From Streptomyces sp. Je 1-332 (lineage in GTDB: Bacteria > Actinomycetota > Actinomycetes > Streptomycetales > Streptomycetaceae), in the NCBI RefSeq assembly GCF_040730185.1, contig NZ_CP160402.1, positions 5,952,001 to 6,016,000 of the forward strand: 64,000 bases of DNA, read 5' to 3'. Each line of letters starts with the position of its first letter. Positions within the stretch are counted from its first letter, which is position 1. Positions 9,084-19,192 of the stretch are shown one piece after another. Below the pieces are notes generated by a model that had not been told where the DNA came from, made no database searches, and saw only the letters and a program-made list of their open reading frames with translations. The position numbers were made by a program, and so were the translations under genes.

Positions 9084-10778
9084 ATGGCCCAGGTCCAGCG
9101 CATGTCCCGATTGATGATCAAGACACTGCGCGACGACCCGGCGGACGCCGAGACGCTCAACCACAAGCTGCTCGTGCGGGCCGGATACGTCCGCCGCACC
9201 GCCGCCGGCATCTGGTCCTGGCTCCCGCTGGGCAAGAAGGTCCTGGAGAACATCACCCACGTCGTACGCGAGGAGATGGACGCCATCGGCGCCCAGGAAG
9301 TCCTCCTGCCGGCGCTCCTGCCCAAGGAGTCGTACGACGCGACGGGCCGCTATGACGAGTACGGCGACCTGCTCTTCCGTCTCAAGGACCGCAAGGGCGC
9401 GGACTACCTCCTCGGTCCCACGCACGAGGAGATCTTCACCCAGATCGTCAAGGACCAGTGCTCGTCCTACAAGGACCTGCCGGTGATCCTCTACCAGATC
9501 CAGACGAAGTACCGCGACGAGGCCCGCCCCCGCGCCGGTGTGCTCCGTGGCCGCGAGTTCCAGATGAAGGACTCGTACTCCTTCGACACGACGGACGAGG
9601 GCCTCGTCGCCTCGTACGACCTGCACCGCGCCGCGTACATCAAGATCTTCGAGCGCCTCGGCCTCGACCACCGCATCGTCTCCGCCGTCTCCGGCGCGAT
9701 GGGCGGCTCCGCGTCCGAGGAGTTCCTGGCGCCCGCGCCGGCCGGTGAGGACACGTTCGTGGACTGCCCCGCGTGCGACTACGCGGCCAACACGGAGGCC
9801 GTGTCCTTCGTCGCCACGTCGGTGGACGGTTCCGCGCACGGTCCCGTCGAGGACCTCGACACCCCCGACACCCCGACCATCGAGACGCTCGCGGCCCACC
9901 TCGGTGTGCCCGCGTCCGCGACCCTGAAGAACCTCCTGGTCAAGGTCGACGGCGAGATCGTCGCCGTGGGCGTCCCCGGCGACCGTGAGGTCGACCTCGG
10001 CAAGCTCGGCGAGCACCTGTCGCCCGCCGTCGTGGAGCTGGTGACGGCCGAGGACTTCGAGGGCCGCGACGATCTCGTACGCGGCTACGTCGGGCCGCAG
10101 GGCCTGGAGAAGGTCCGCTACATCGCCGACCCGCGGGTGGCCGCGGGCACGGCCTGGATCACCGGCGCCAACAAGATCAACACGCACGCGAAGAACGTCG
10201 TCGCGGGCCGTGACTTCGAGGTCGACGACTACCTCGACGTCGTGGTCGTCGAGGAGGGCGACCCCTGCCCCAAGTGCGGCACCGGCCTGAAGCTGGACCG
10301 CGCCATCGAGATCGGCCACATCTTCCAGCTGGGCCGCAAGTTCGCCGACGCCTTCCAGCTGGACGTCCTCGGCCAGCAGGGCAAGCCGGTCCGCGTGACC
10401 ATGGGCTCGTACGGCATCGGCGTCTCGCGCGCGGTGGCGGCGCTCGCCGAGCAGACGGCGGACGACAAGGGCCTGTGCTGGCCCAAGGAGATCGCCCCCG
10501 CCGACGTCCACGTGGTGGCCGCGGGCAAGGCACTCCAGACGGAGCTGGCCCTTGACGTCTCGGAGCAGCTGAACGCTGCGGGTGTGCGGGTCCTGGTCGA
10601 TGACCGTGCGGGCGTCTCGCCCGGCGTGAAGTTCACGGACGCGGAGCTGATCGGTGTGCCGCAGATTCTGGTGGCGGGCCGTCGCTCGGCCGAGGGCGTG
10701 GTGGAGCTGAAGGACCGCAGGACCGGGGAGCGCGAGGAGCTGACGGTGGCGGAGGCTGTTGCGCGGCTGACTGCCTGA
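9084..10778 (+). CDS. proS: Prolyl-tRNA synthetase (bacterial type with editing insertion)
   Basis: Charges tRNA-Pro with proline in the cytosol. Class II motifs are visible: motif 1 region [14 protein letters not shown]; motif 2 [17 protein letters not shown] followed by QMKDSYSFD; and motif 3 [17 protein letters not shown]. The GPTHEEIFT substrate loop is present. Between motifs 2 and 3 (about residues 230-390) lies the YbaK-like editing insertion that removes mischarged alanine, with TLKNLLVK. 564 aa is the normal bacterial length. The ATG at 9084 follows an aggag ribosome site. A very strong palindrome ends the unit. Confidence 0.97.
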   Translation: MAQVQRMSRLMIKTLRDDPADAETLNHKLLVRAGYVRRTAAGIWSWLPLGKKVLENITHVVREEMDAIGAQEVLLPALLPKESYDATGRYDEYGDLLFRLKDRKGADYLLGPTHEEIFTQIVKDQCSSYKDLPVILYQIQTKYRDEARPRAGVLRGREFQMKDSYSFDTTDEGLVASYDLHRAAYIKIFERLGLDHRIVSAVSGAMGGSASEEFLAPAPAGEDTFVDCPACDYAANTEAVSFVATSVDGSAHGPVEDLDTPDTPTIETLAAHLGVPASATLKNLLVKVDGEIVAVGVPGDREVDLGKLGEHLSPAVVELVTAEDFEGRDDLVRGYVGPQGLEKVRYIADPRVAAGTAWITGANKINTHAKNVVAGRDFEVDDYLDVVVVEEGDPCPKCGTGLKLDRAIEIGHIFQLGRKFADAFQLDVLGQQGKPVRVTMGSYGIGVSRAVAALAEQTADDKGLCWPKEIAPADVHVVAAGKALQTELALDVSEQLNAAGVRVLVDDRAGVSPGVKFTDAELIGVPQILVAGRRSAEGVVELKDRRTGEREELTVAEAVARLTA

Positions 10779-10804
10779 TCCCCCTGAACCCCCGGGTACA
10801 GGAT

Positions 10805-10856
10805 GTCCTCAAACGCCGGACGGGCTGGAAATCCAGCCCGTCCGGCGTTTGAGGAC
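10805..10856. terminator. Perfect 25-bp palindrome, bidirectional terminator
   Basis: The left arm 10805-10829 and right arm 10832-10856 are exact complements separated by two bases. It sits between convergent proS and the APH-fold gene, so it can end both transcripts. Confidence 0.9.
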
Positions 10857-10868
10857 GAACTCCGCCCC

Positions 10869-11765
10869 CTACAACCACCCCGCGAACTCCAACAACAGCT
10901 CCGCATCCTGTTCCCGCCCCACACGGCGGGCCCGCACCCCCGACTCAACGGCGCGGAACAAGGTCCACCCCCGCAGCCGCTCCTGATCCACATCCAGCGA
11001 CTCGGCCAGCTTCTTCACCCGGCGGCGGGTGATCGACGCCCCCGAGGGGGAGGCGATCAGGTCCTCGACGCGGTCGCGTACGAGCCGCGCCAGGTCGAAG
11101 GCGGGCTCCCCGACCACCGGGTCGGGCCCCACGGCCAGCCACGGCAACCTGTCCCCCTGAAGGACCTTGCTCTGCCGGAACGTCCCGTGCAGCAGCCGCA
11201 CCTCACCCGGCGACCCCGCGAGCAACTCGTCCCGAGCCGCCAGCGCCGCCTCCACCAGAGGCGCGGCCTCCCCGTCGGCGGACGCCCGCATCGCCTCGGC
11301 CTGCCGCCCCGTCCGCTCGGCGACCGTCTCGAAACGGTGATCCGTGGGCGGCTCCACCCACAGCCGCCGCAGTGTGCCCGCGGCCTCCAGCAGGGCTTTG
11401 GCCTCGGGCAGCGAACGGACCGACACGTCGCGGTGCAGCCGTTCGAGCAGGAGGGCCCCGTCCGCCGCCGCGGGGTCGAGCAGCCGTACGGCGCCGAGCC
11501 CGTTCCAGTGCGCGAGCGCCGCCCGCTCGCTCTCGGGGCGCGACCTCGGCGGCACCAGCTTCAGCACCGCGGGCGTCTCGTCGGCCTGGCGCACCATGAC
11601 GACGAGACTGCTGCGCCCACCGGGCACGTGGACCCGCTCGACGGTCAACTCGCGTAGAGCGACGGCCTGTTCGGCTGCCCCGGGCAGCTTCTCCAGCCAG
11701 TCGTCGCCGTCCTGCGCCGTCTCACCCAGGGCGGTGACGAGACGCTGGGGCGGTTCGAGAGCCAT
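10869..11765 (-). CDS. Aminoglycoside-phosphotransferase-fold protein with degenerate active site (likely pseudokinase)
   Basis: 298 aa, with the overall pattern of the APH(6)/streptomycin kinase family. The catalytic loop, normally HGDLHxxNVL, reads HGTFRQSKVL, so the catalytic Asp is Thr and the metal-binding Asn is Lys. The following motif, normally AIDPKGxxGEPAYD, reads AVGPDPVVGEPAFD, so the metal-binding Asp is Gly. Phosphotransfer is therefore unlikely and a binding or scaffold role more plausible (inference). The frame is intact with normal codon use, so this is a maintained protein and not a decaying gene. It is the last gene of a minus-strand group with the ferritin-like protein and the lipoprotein (27-base gap). 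Confidence 0.8.
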   Translation of the reverse strand: MALEPPQRLVTALGETAQDGDDWLEKLPGAAEQAVALRELTVERVHVPGGRSSLVVMVRQADETPAVLKLVPPRSRPESERAALAHWNGLGAVRLLDPAAADGALLLERLHRDVSVRSLPEAKALLEAAGTLRRLWVEPPTDHRFETVAERTGRQAEAMRASADGEAAPLVEAALAARDELLAGSPGEVRLLHGTFRQSKVLQGDRLPWLAVGPDPVVGEPAFDLARLVRDRVEDLIASPSGASITRRRVKKLAESLDVDQERLRGWTLFRAVESGVRARRVGREQDAELLLEFAGWL

Positions 11766-11792
11766 ACGCGAGGTGTTCCCTTCCGGAGCGGG

Positions 11793-12251
11793 TCAGGCCT
11801 TGGGCGCCGAGGTGCCGGGAGTGGCGGCCCGCTCGGCGAGACCAGGGAAGGTTACGCTCCCGCCGCGCCACCGCGCCGCGCGGACCGCCGCCTCCCGCAG
11901 CGCTTCGGCGGCGTTCCCGCGCCGGGCGCCGGTGGAGGCGCGTACGAGATCCGAGTAGACCCCCGCGACCCGCTCCTCCAGCTCCGTCGCGAGCCGCACG
12001 GCGGCCGCGGAGTCCGGCACCGCGAACGGCAGCGCGTAGGCGGCCGCCGACGGCTCGGGCTCGCCGCCCAGGTCGCGCACGGCGCGCTGCAGCTCGTCAC
12101 GCCGGGCGCGATGCGCGTCGTACGCCGTGCGCGCCTCGGCCCTGCGGTCCTCGCCGATCCGGCCGCCGACGACCCCGAAGCCGTACACGGCGGCGTGCTC
12201 GGCGCCCAGCGCGGCCTGCACCGCCTGCAACTCGTCCTTGGAATCGCTCAC
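11793..12251 (-). CDS. Ferritin-like domain protein (DUF4439 type), 152 aa
   Basis: A small, almost all-helical protein. Its N-terminal helix contains ALGAEHAAVYGFGVVGG, the E-x-x-H-type pattern of ferritin-like four-helix bundles. A second helix pair has AYDAHRARRDEL and ELEERVAGVYSDLV. No signal peptide, so cytosolic. Metal binding is likely but not proven, and the function is unknown. The GTG start overlaps the stop of the upstream lipoprotein gene by 4 bases (GTGA), so the two are translationally coupled and probably act together. Confidence 0.8.
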   Translation of the reverse strand: MSDSKDELQAVQAALGAEHAAVYGFGVVGGRIGEDRRAEARTAYDAHRARRDELQRAVRDLGGEPEPSAAAYALPFAVPDSAAAVRLATELEERVAGVYSDLVRASTGARRGNAAEALREAAVRAARWRGGSVTFPGLAERAATPGTSAPKA

Positions 12252-12784
12252 TTGTCGCCCTCCGTCAGCAGATACGCGTGCGCGGCGCCCGCGGCCGCCA
12301 CCGACGCGAACAGCCTGGCGATCTCCGGCGGCGCGTCCAGGAGCTCGCTCCCGCGCCGCTTCGCCAGCTCCCGCTCGGCCTTGGCGAGCGCGCGCACGGC
12401 GTCCTTCTCGTCCTTGGGGACGGAGGGCTTCGCGGGGGGCGACGCGGAGGCGGAAGGGGACGAGGGCGGGGGAGACGAGGGTGCGGACCCCTCGGCGAAG
12501 ACCGCCTCGTGCCGCTTCACCTCCGCCCGCAGCGGAGAGAGCCTTCCGGCCAGCGAGGGATGCGCGGCGATGACGGCGTCGTACCGCCCCAGCAGCTCAC
12601 CGCTGTCCAGGGCGGCTCGCGCACGCAGCCGCGCGGTGTCGGAAGAGCGCTCGTCCGTGTCCGTGGACCCGGAGTCCGAGCAGCCCGAGAGCAGCACGGC
12701 CCCGGTGGCTCCGGCGGCGCCGGTCAGCAGGCTTCTGCGGCGCGGCCCCGAGCGGGCGTGCGAGGGGGTGGGATACGACGGCAC
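12248..12784 (-). CDS. Tat-type lipoprotein, helical, unknown function
   Basis: 178 aa. The N-terminus carries GPRRRSLLTG, a twin-arginine signal, then a hydrophobic stretch and the lipobox LLSGC with Cys at residue 35. This predicts an exported lipoprotein anchored on the outer face of the membrane. A Ser/Pro-rich linker (about residues 100-120) separates two helical parts. It is coupled by a GTGA overlap to the ferritin-like gene, which suggests a common task, perhaps metal or redox related (inference). No catalytic motif seen. Confidence 0.8.
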   Translation of the reverse strand: MPSYPTPSHARSGPRRRSLLTGAAGATGAVLLSGCSDSGSTDTDERSSDTARLRARAALDSGELLGRYDAVIAAHPSLAGRLSPLRAEVKRHEAVFAEGSAPSSPPPSSPSASASPPAKPSVPKDEKDAVRALAKAERELAKRRGSELLDAPPEIARLFASVAAAGAAHAYLLTEGDK

Positions 12785-13046
12785 GGCAGACGTCCTCGGC
12801 AGGAAGGCCAGAAAGGCAGGCAGTCAGAAGGTGGGCGAGTCGGTGATCACCGTACCTGCGGGCTGCCCTCGTACGCGTGAGCGGCTCGACGCAGGGGCGC
12901 CCGAGGCCGGACAAGAGCCGGACTGGAGCGGGACGAGGGCCGGACAGCACGCGGAGAGCGGGCGGCAACACCCCTCGGGACCGGATACCCTTTGACCTGT
13001 CACGCGACGATCCCACAACAGCACACGCGGCCGAGGAGTCACCCGG

Positions 13047-13547
13047 ATGAGCACCACCCAGAGCGAGAGGCTGCGAGAACTGCTGGAACCGCTCGTCAGC
13101 TCGAAGGAACTGGATCTCGAAGAGATCGAAGTGGCCTCGGTCGGACGCAAGCGGGTGCTGCGGGTCGTCATCGACTCCGACGACGGCGTGGACCTGGATC
13201 AGATCGCCGAGATCAGCCGCGAACTCTCCGAGAAGCTCGACGAGAGCGACGCGATGGGCGACGGGGAATACACCCTCGAAGTCGGCTCCCCGGGCGCCGA
13301 GCGCCCGCTGACGGAGCACCGCCACTATCTGCGCGCCGTCGGCCGCCTCGTGAAGTTCCAGCTGACGGAGGGCGGCGACGAGCTGATCGCCCGCATCCTC
13401 GACGTGGACGACGAAGGCCTGGATCTCGAAGTACCGGGCGTGAAGGGGCGCAAGCCCACCGCCCGCAGGCTCACCTTCGACGCGATCGCCAAGGCGCGCG
13501 TCGAGGTCGAGTTCAACCGCAAGGACAAGAAGGAAGAGGAGGCGTAG
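13047..13547 (+). CDS. rimP: Ribosome maturation factor RimP
   Basis: Needed for 30S subunit assembly. It has the N-terminal alpha/beta domain with the conserved [18 protein letters not shown] and [11 protein letters not shown], then a C-terminal SH3-like domain. 166 aa, normal length. It opens the rimP-nusA-ylxR-infB operon, with nusA beginning only two bases after its stop codon. Confidence 0.96.
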   Translation: MSTTQSERLRELLEPLVSSKELDLEEIEVASVGRKRVLRVVIDSDDGVDLDQIAEISRELSEKLDESDAMGDGEYTLEVGSPGAERPLTEHRHYLRAVGRLVKFQLTEGGDELIARILDVDDEGLDLEVPGVKGRKPTARRLTFDAIAKARVEVEFNRKDKKEEEA

Positions 13548-13549
13548 CC

Positions 13550-14548
13550 GTGGACATCGACATGAGTGCCCTGCGGGGTCTGGTCCGGGAGAAGGAGATC
13601 TCCTTCGACCTGCTGGTCGAGGCGATCGAGTCGGCCCTCCTCATCGCCTACCACCGGACCGACGGAAGCTTCCGTCGCGCACGCGTGAAGCTGGACCGCG
13701 ACAGCGGCCATGTGACGGTGTGGGCGACCGAGGACCCTGCCGACCTCGAAGAGGGCCAGGAGGCCAAGGAGTTCGACGACACCCCGTCCGACTTCGGCCG
13801 GATCGCCGCGACGACCGCCAAGCAGGTCATCCTGCAGCGCCTGCGCGACGCCCAGGACGACGCGACCCTCGGCGAGTACGCGGGCCGCGAGGGCGACATC
13901 GTCACGGGCGTCGTCCAGCAGGGCCGCGACCCGAAGAACGTCCTGGTCGACATCGGCAAGCTCGAGGCCATCCTGCCGGTGCAGGAGCAGGTCCCCGGCG
14001 AGGAGTACGGCCACGGTCTGCGCCTTCGTTCGTACGTCGTCCGGGTGGCGAAGGGCGTCCGTGGCCCCTCGGTCACGCTGTCCCGCACGCACCCGAACCT
14101 CGTGAAGAAGCTCTTCGCGCTCGAGGTGCCGGAGATCGCCGACGGCTCGGTCGAGATCTCGGCCATCGCCCGAGAGGCCGGTCACCGGACCAAGATCGCG
14201 GTGCGCTCGACCCGCTCGGGCCTGAACGCCAAGGGCGCCTGCATCGGCCCGATGGGCCAGCGTGTGCGCAACGTCATGGCCGAGCTCAACGGCGAGAAGA
14301 TCGACATCGTCGACTGGTCGGACGACCCGGGCGAGATGGTCGCCCACGCGCTCTCCCCGGCGCGGGTCAGCAAGGTGGAGATCGTCGACCTCGCTGCCCG
14401 TTCGGCCCGGGTGACCGTGCCCGACTACCAGCTGTCCCTCGCGATCGGCAAGGAGGGCCAGAACGCCCGCCTCGCCGCGCGGCTCACGGGCTGGCGCATC
14501 GACATCCGTCCGGACACCGAGCAGCCGCAGGACTCCGAGGAGGCCTGA
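13550..14548 (+). CDS. nusA: Transcription termination/antitermination factor NusA
   Basis: Binds RNA polymerase and nascent RNA to modulate pausing, termination and antitermination. The GTG at 13550 follows gaggaggcg by 6 bases; an in-frame reading far upstream exists but runs through rimP and is not real. It is 332 aa. The domains in order are the N-terminal RNAP-binding domain ([16 protein letters not shown]), S1 (about 110-185, [12 protein letters not shown]), and two KH domains. KH carries [15 protein letters not shown] and the later [18 protein letters not shown]. There is no C-terminal acidic repeat, as usual for actinobacteria. Confidence 0.95.
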   Translation: MDIDMSALRGLVREKEISFDLLVEAIESALLIAYHRTDGSFRRARVKLDRDSGHVTVWATEDPADLEEGQEAKEFDDTPSDFGRIAATTAKQVILQRLRDAQDDATLGEYAGREGDIVTGVVQQGRDPKNVLVDIGKLEAILPVQEQVPGEEYGHGLRLRSYVVRVAKGVRGPSVTLSRTHPNLVKKLFALEVPEIADGSVEISAIAREAGHRTKIAVRSTRSGLNAKGACIGPMGQRVRNVMAELNGEKIDIVDWSDDPGEMVAHALSPARVSKVEIVDLAARSARVTVPDYQLSLAIGKEGQNARLAARLTGWRIDIRPDTEQPQDSEEA

Positions 14549-14659
14549 GCGGGTTCGGATCGGGTCCGGACCGGGCGCTGATCCAGTCCTGATCAAGACA
14601 ACAACCGTTCGATTTTTGCCCCAAAGGGGTGAGGTCGGTACGGGGAGGTAGACTTAATC

Positions 14660-14950
14660 GTGTCTGGCCGGACGCAAGCCCGCGCATGCCCTGAACGCAC
14701 CTGTGTGGGGTGCCGGGAGCGAGCGGCCAAGAGCGATCTGCTGCGCATCGTGGCGAAAGAGGGCGCCTGCGCCCCCGATCCAAGCGGTACGCTGCCCGGC
14801 CGGGGTGCGTATATCCACCCCGTCCCGGTCTGTCTCGACCTGGCGGTCCGACGCAGAGCGTTCCCGCGGGCCTTCCGGGCCCCGGGTCCGCTCGACACGG
14901 CGGACTTGCGCCGAGCCGTCGAGACAGTTGCCCAGCAGGCAACACCGTAA
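14660..14950 (+). CDS. ylxR: YlxR-family RNA-binding protein (DUF448)
   Basis: 96 aa, GTG start 9 bases after ggaggtag. The family signature RTCVGCRERAAKSDLLRIV is at the N-terminus and PGRGAYIHP in the middle. It is the standard small gene between nusA and infB and is thought to bind nucleic acid, including the nucleoid or RNase P in some species (family knowledge). About 110 bases separate it from nusA. Confidence 0.92.
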   Translation: MSGRTQARACPERTCVGCRERAAKSDLLRIVAKEGACAPDPSGTLPGRGAYIHPVPVCLDLAVRRRAFPRAFRAPGPLDTADLRRAVETVAQQATP

Positions 14951-15094
14951 GAAGGTCGCGCGGAACCCCGCGCGGCCCTGGTATTCCGCGAGTTGGAAGT
15001 AGGTCGAGATTGCGATGAGCACTCGATGAGCACGCGATGAGTACGCCCATGAAGTAGCGACGGTCCGGCGTAACCCGGACCTAAAAGGAGCGAA

Positions 15095-18000
15095 GTGGCT
15101 AAGGTCCGGGTATACGAGCTCGCCAAGGAGTTCGGCGTAGAGAGCAAGGTCGTCATGGCCAAGCTCCAAGAACTCGGTGAATTCGTACGTTCGGCGTCCT
15201 CGACGATCGAGGCGCCCGTAGTACGCAAATTGACTGACGCATTGAACCAGGGCGGTGGCAACGGCAAGCCCGCCGCCGCCAAGCCCGGGGCGCCGCGCAA
15301 GCAGGCCGCCCCCAAGCCGGCGACGCCGTCGGCACCCTCTCCCGCGCAGGCCGCCCGTCCGGGTCCGGCCGCGCCCAAGCCGCCGGCGGCCAAGCCCGCC
15401 GCCGCGGCCGACAAGCCCGCGGCCTCCCCGGCCGCTCCCGGCCCGCGCCCGGGTCCGAAGCCGCCGACGCCCAAGCCGGCGCCGGCAGCTCCGGCTGCCC
15501 CGGCCGCGCCCGCCGCACCGGCGTCCCCGGCTCCGGCCGCCCCGGAGTTCACCGCTCCGCCGGCCGCTCCGGCCGCTTCCTCGGCGCCGGCAGGCCCCCG
15601 TCCGGGCGCTCGCCCGGGTGCCCCGAAGCCCGCGGGCCGTCCGGCCCCCGGCCAGGGTGGCCAGGGTCAGGGTCAGGGCGGTCGTGGCGACCGCGGTGAC
15701 AACCGTCAGGGCGCCCCGCGTCCCGGTGGCCAGGGTGGCGCCCCGCGCCCCGGTGGCCGTCCGGCGGGTCCGCGTCCCGGCAACAACCCCTTCACCTCTG
15801 GTGGCTCCACCGGCATGGCGCGCCCGCAGGCGCCCCGTCCGGGCGGCGCCCCGCGTCCCGGCGGCCAGGGTGGCCCCGGTGGTCCCGGCGGCGCCCCGCG
15901 CCCGCAGGGCCAGGGCGGCCAGGGTGCTCCTCGTCCGCAGGGTCAGGGCGGCGCTCGCCCCAGCCCCGGCGGCATGCCTCGCCCGCAGGGCGGCGCCCCG
16001 CGTCCCGGCGGTGCTCCCGGCGGCGGCGGTAACCGTCCGAACCCCGGCATGATGCCGCAGCGTCCCGCCGCGGGCCCGCGTCCCGGTGGTGGCCCCGGCG
16101 GTGGCCGTGGTCCCGGCGGTGGCGGTCGTCCCGGCGGTGGCGGCGGCGGTCGTCCCGGTGGCGGCGGCTTCGCGGGCCGTCCCGGTGGTCCCGGTGGCGG
16201 TGGCGGCGGCTTCGCCGGTCGTCCCGGTGGTCCCGGTGGCGGTGGCGGCGGCTTCGCCGGTCGTCCCGGTGGCGGCGGTGGCCGTCCCGGCTTCGGTGGC
16301 CGTCCCGGCGGTCCCGGTGCCCGTGGTGGCACGCAGGGTGCCTTCGGCCGTCCCGGCGGGCCCGCCCGTCGTGGTCGCAAGTCGAAGCGGCAGAGGCGCC
16401 AGGAGTACGAGTCGATGCAGGCTCCGTCGGTCGGCGGCGTCATGCTGCCGAGGGGCAACGGCCAGGCGGTCCGCCTGTCCCGTGGTGCCTCGCTGACCGA
16501 CTTCGCCGAGAAGATCAACGCCAACCCGGCGTCGCTCGTCGGCGTGATGATGAACCTCGGCGAGATGGTCACGGCCACGCAGTCCGTGCCGGACGAGACG
16601 CTGAAGCTGCTCGCGGACGAGATGAACTTCGTCCTCGAGATCGTCAGCCCCGAGGAGGAGGACCGCGAGCTGCTCGAGTCCTTCGACATCGAGTTCGGCG
16701 AGGACGAGGGCGACGAGGACATGCTCGTCGCGCGTCCGCCGGTCGTGACCGTCATGGGTCACGTCGACCACGGTAAGACCCGCCTTCTGGACGCGATCCG
16801 CAAGACGAACGTCATTGCGGGCGAGGCCGGCGGCATCACGCAGCACATCGGTGCGTACCAGGTCTCTTCCGAGGTCAACGGCGAAGACCGCAAGATCACC
16901 TTCATCGACACCCCCGGTCACGAGGCGTTCACCGCCATGCGTGCCCGTGGTGCGAAGTCCACCGACATCGCGATCCTCGTGGTCGCGGCGAACGACGGTG
17001 TGATGCCGCAGACGATCGAGGCGCTGAACCACGCCAAGGCGGCCGAGGTGCCGATCGTGGTCGCGGTCAACAAGATCGACGTCGAGGGTGCCGACCCGAC
17101 CAAGGTGCGCGGCCAGCTCACCGAGTTCGGTCTGGTCGCCGAGGAGTACGGCGGCGACACGATGTTCGTCGACATCTCCGCCAAGCAGGGCGAGAACATC
17201 GAGTCCCTCCTGGAGGCCGTGGTCCTGACCGCGGACGCCTCGCTCGACCTGCGGGCCAACCCTGAGCAGGACGCGCAGGGTATTGCCATCGAGTCCCACC
17301 TGGACAAGGGCCGCGGCGCCGTCGCGACCGTCCTGGTCCAGCGCGGTACCCTCCGCGTCGGTGACACGATGGTGGTCGGCGACGCGTACGGCCGAGTCCG
17401 CGCGATGCTCGACGACAAGGGCGAGAACGTCACGGAGGCGGGTCCCTCGACTCCGGTCCTCGTGCTCGGTCTCACCAACGTCCCGGGTGCCGGCGACAAC
17501 TTCCTGGTCGTCGACGAGGACCGTACGGCCCGTCAGATCGCCGAGAAGCGTGCCGCCCGTGAGCGCAACGTCCGCTTCGCCCGCAAGGGTGTGCGGTTCT
17601 CCCTGGAGAACCTGGACGAGGCCCTCAAGGCCGGTCTGGTGCAGGAACTCAACCTCATCATCAAGGGCGACGCGTCCGGTTCGGTGGAGGCTCTCGAGTC
17701 CTCGCTGCTCCAGCTCGACGTCGGCGAAGAGGTCGACATCCGCGTCCTGCACCGCGGCGTGGGTGCGGTCACCGAGTCGGACATCGACCTGGCGACCGGC
17801 TCCGACGCGATCGTGATCGGCTTCAACGTCCGTGCGGCCGGTCGTGCCGCGCAGATGGCCGACCGCGAAGGCGTGGACGTCCGGTACTACTCGGTCATCT
17901 ACCAGGCGATCGAAGAGATCGAAGCGGCCCTCAAGGGCATGCTCAAGCCGGAGTACGAAGAGGTCGAGCTCGGCACGGCGGAGATCCGCGAGATCTTCCG

Positions 18001-18256
18001 CTCGTCCAAGCTGGGCAACATCGCCGGTGTTCTGGTCCGGTCGGGCGAGGTCAAGCGCAACACCAAGGCGCGCCTCATCCGCGACGGCAAGGTCATCGCG
18101 GAGAGCCTCAACATCTCCGGTCTGCGCCGCTTCAAGGACGACGTCACCGAGATCCGCGAAGGGTTCGAGGGCGGTATCAACCTCGGCAACTTCAACGACA
18201 TCAAGATCGACGACGTCATCGCGACGTACGAGATGCGCGAGAAGCCGCGAGGCTGA
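15095..18256 (+). CDS. infB: Translation initiation factor IF-2 with long Gly/Pro-rich N-terminal region
   Basis: GTPase that brings fMet-tRNA to the 30S subunit. GTG start after aaaggag. Residues 1-50 form the IF2N subdomain ([16 protein letters not shown]). Residues about 50-430 are a low-complexity Ala/Pro then Gly/Arg/Pro region, including two exact-size 14-residue tandem units. A second IF2N module follows, then the G domain with G1 GHVDHGKT (near 555), DTPGHEAF and NKID. Domains II-IV complete the protein, which ends [17 protein letters not shown]. 1053 aa is long but normal for Streptomyces because of the disordered N-terminus. Confidence 0.97.
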   Translation: MAKVRVYELAKEFGVESKVVMAKLQELGEFVRSASSTIEAPVVRKLTDALNQGGGNGKPAAAKPGAPRKQAAPKPATPSAPSPAQAARPGPAAPKPPAAKPAAAADKPAASPAAPGPRPGPKPPTPKPAPAAPAAPAAPAAPASPAPAAPEFTAPPAAPAASSAPAGPRPGARPGAPKPAGRPAPGQGGQGQGQGGRGDRGDNRQGAPRPGGQGGAPRPGGRPAGPRPGNNPFTSGGSTGMARPQAPRPGGAPRPGGQGGPGGPGGAPRPQGQGGQGAPRPQGQGGARPSPGGMPRPQGGAPRPGGAPGGGGNRPNPGMMPQRPAAGPRPGGGPGGGRGPGGGGRPGGGGGGRPGGGGFAGRPGGPGGGGGGFAGRPGGPGGGGGGFAGRPGGGGGRPGFGGRPGGPGARGGTQGAFGRPGGPARRGRKSKRQRRQEYESMQAPSVGGVMLPRGNGQAVRLSRGASLTDFAEKINANPASLVGVMMNLGEMVTATQSVPDETLKLLADEMNFVLEIVSPEEEDRELLESFDIEFGEDEGDEDMLVARPPVVTVMGHVDHGKTRLLDAIRKTNVIAGEAGGITQHIGAYQVSSEVNGEDRKITFIDTPGHEAFTAMRARGAKSTDIAILVVAANDGVMPQTIEALNHAKAAEVPIVVAVNKIDVEGADPTKVRGQLTEFGLVAEEYGGDTMFVDISAKQGENIESLLEAVVLTADASLDLRANPEQDAQGIAIESHLDKGRGAVATVLVQRGTLRVGDTMVVGDAYGRVRAMLDDKGENVTEAGPSTPVLVLGLTNVPGAGDNFLVVDEDRTARQIAEKRAARERNVRFARKGVRFSLENLDEALKAGLVQELNLIIKGDASGSVEALESSLLQLDVGEEVDIRVLHRGVGAVTESDIDLATGSDAIVIGFNVRAAGRAAQMADREGVDVRYYSVIYQAIEEIEAALKGMLKPEYEEVELGTAEIREIFRSSKLGNIAGVLVRSGEVKRNTKARLIRDGKVIAESLNISGLRRFKDDVTEIREGFEGGINLGNFNDIKIDDVIATYEMREKPRG
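16178..16261 (+). repeat. Two tandem 42-bp units inside infB
   Basis: Each unit encodes [14 protein letters not shown]; units span 16178-16219 and 16220-16261, and a partial third follows. It lies in the disordered Gly-rich region, in frame, so copy number can change without a frameshift. Confidence 0.85.
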
Positions 18257-18271
18257 TCCACGTAGCTCGAA

Positions 18272-18315
18272 CCGGGGCCGGTCGAGGGGAGGTAAATCCC
18301 GTCGATCGGCCCCGG
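18272..18315. terminator. Stem-loop between infB and ylxP
   Basis: Arms ccggggccggtcga and tcgatcggccccgg pair over 14 bp with one G-U. The loop is 16 nt. It may end or attenuate infB transcription before the ylxP-rbfA-truB part. Confidence 0.65.
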
Positions 18316-18395
18316 CCGTTCCGTGTACGGTTCTTGTGTCCCTGCCAAGCGGTTGGCGGGGCACGACCCCGAACCGGCGGGACATCCGGACACAC

Positions 18396-18689
18396 ATGTA
18401 TGTGGGGACACTGTCCTTCGATCTGCTCCTCGGCGACGTTCACTCGCTGAAGGAGAAACGCTCCGTCGTCCGCCCGATCGTCGCCGAACTCATCCGTAAG
18501 CACGGAGTGAGCGCGGCGGAGACGGGAAACCAGGACCTCCATCGCAGGGCCGAGATCGGCCTGGCGCTGGTCTCCGGGGAGACGGGGCACCTCACCGACG
18601 TACTGGACCGGTGCGAGCGCATGGTCGCCGCCCGTCCCGAGGTGGAGCTGCTCTCCGTTCGACGCAGGCTCCACGGCGACGAAGACTGA
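18396..18689 (+). CDS. ylxP: YlxP-type protein (DUF503)
   Basis: 97 aa. ATG at 18396 gives MYVGTLSFDLLLGDVHSLKEKRSVVRPI, matching the start of the DUF503 family. The tail is VELLSVRRRLHGDED. The longer open frame upstream is an overlap with infB and is discarded. It sits between infB and rbfA as in Bacillus and most actinobacteria. A role in ribosome maturation or rRNA binding is suspected for the family but not established. Confidence 0.9.
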   Translation: MYVGTLSFDLLLGDVHSLKEKRSVVRPIVAELIRKHGVSAAETGNQDLHRRAEIGLALVSGETGHLTDVLDRCERMVAARPEVELLSVRRRLHGDED

Positions 18690-18721
18690 TTGCACAGCAA
18701 GGCGAAGAAGGAGACAGGGCA

Positions 18722-19192
18722 GTGGCCGACAACGCGCGGGCGAAAAGGCTGGCGGACCTCATCCGCGAGGTGGTTGCTCAGAAGCTGCAGCGCGGGATCA
18801 AGGACCCGCGGCTCGGTACGCATGTGACCATCACGGACACCCGGGTCACCGGTGACCTGCGGGAGGCGACCGTCTTCTACACGGTCTACGGGGACGACGA
18901 GGACCGCGCGGCGGCCGCCGCCGGTCTGGAGAGCGCCAAGGGTGTCCTCCGTTCCGCGGTCGGCGCGGCAGCGGGCGTGAAGTTCACCCCGAGCCTCACC
19001 TTCGTGGCGGACGCGCTGCCGGACAACGCGCGGGCCATCGAGGACCTCCTCGACAAGGCCCGGATGTCGGACGAGAAGGTGCGCGAGGTGTCCGCGGGCG
19101 CCGAGTTCGCCGGTGGGGCCGACCCGTACCGCAAGCCCGAGGACGAGTCCGCCGACGACGCAGACGAAACGGACGGCGACGCCCGCGCATGA
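18722..19192 (+). CDS. rbfA: Ribosome-binding factor A
   Basis: A KH-like cold-shock factor that matures the 30S subunit by acting on 16S rRNA helix 1. GTG start at 18722, 8 bases after aaggag. 156 aa, with KRLADLIREVVAQKLQRGIKDPRLG at the N-terminus and PSLTFVADALPDNARAIEDLL near 100-120. An acidic disordered tail extends beyond the core (DESADDADETDGD). It overlaps truB by 4 bases (ATGA). Confidence 0.95.
   Translation: MADNARAKRLADLIREVVAQKLQRGIKDPRLGTHVTITDTRVTGDLREATVFYTVYGDDEDRAAAAAGLESAKGVLRSAVGAAAGVKFTPSLTFVADALPDNARAIEDLLDKARMSDEKVREVSAGAEFAGGADPYRKPEDESADDADETDGDARA

Noticed and set aside
12992..13549. In-frame extension of nusA upstream through rimP
   Set aside because: It overlaps rimP completely; the GTG at 13550 has a good ribosome site and begins at the NusA N-terminus.
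14654..18397. Very long minus-strand open frame opposite infB, rich in Thr/Ala/Gly/Arg
   Set aside because: It is the antisense image of the GC-rich infB repeats; it has no recognisable domain or ribosome site, while the plus strand is clearly IF-2.
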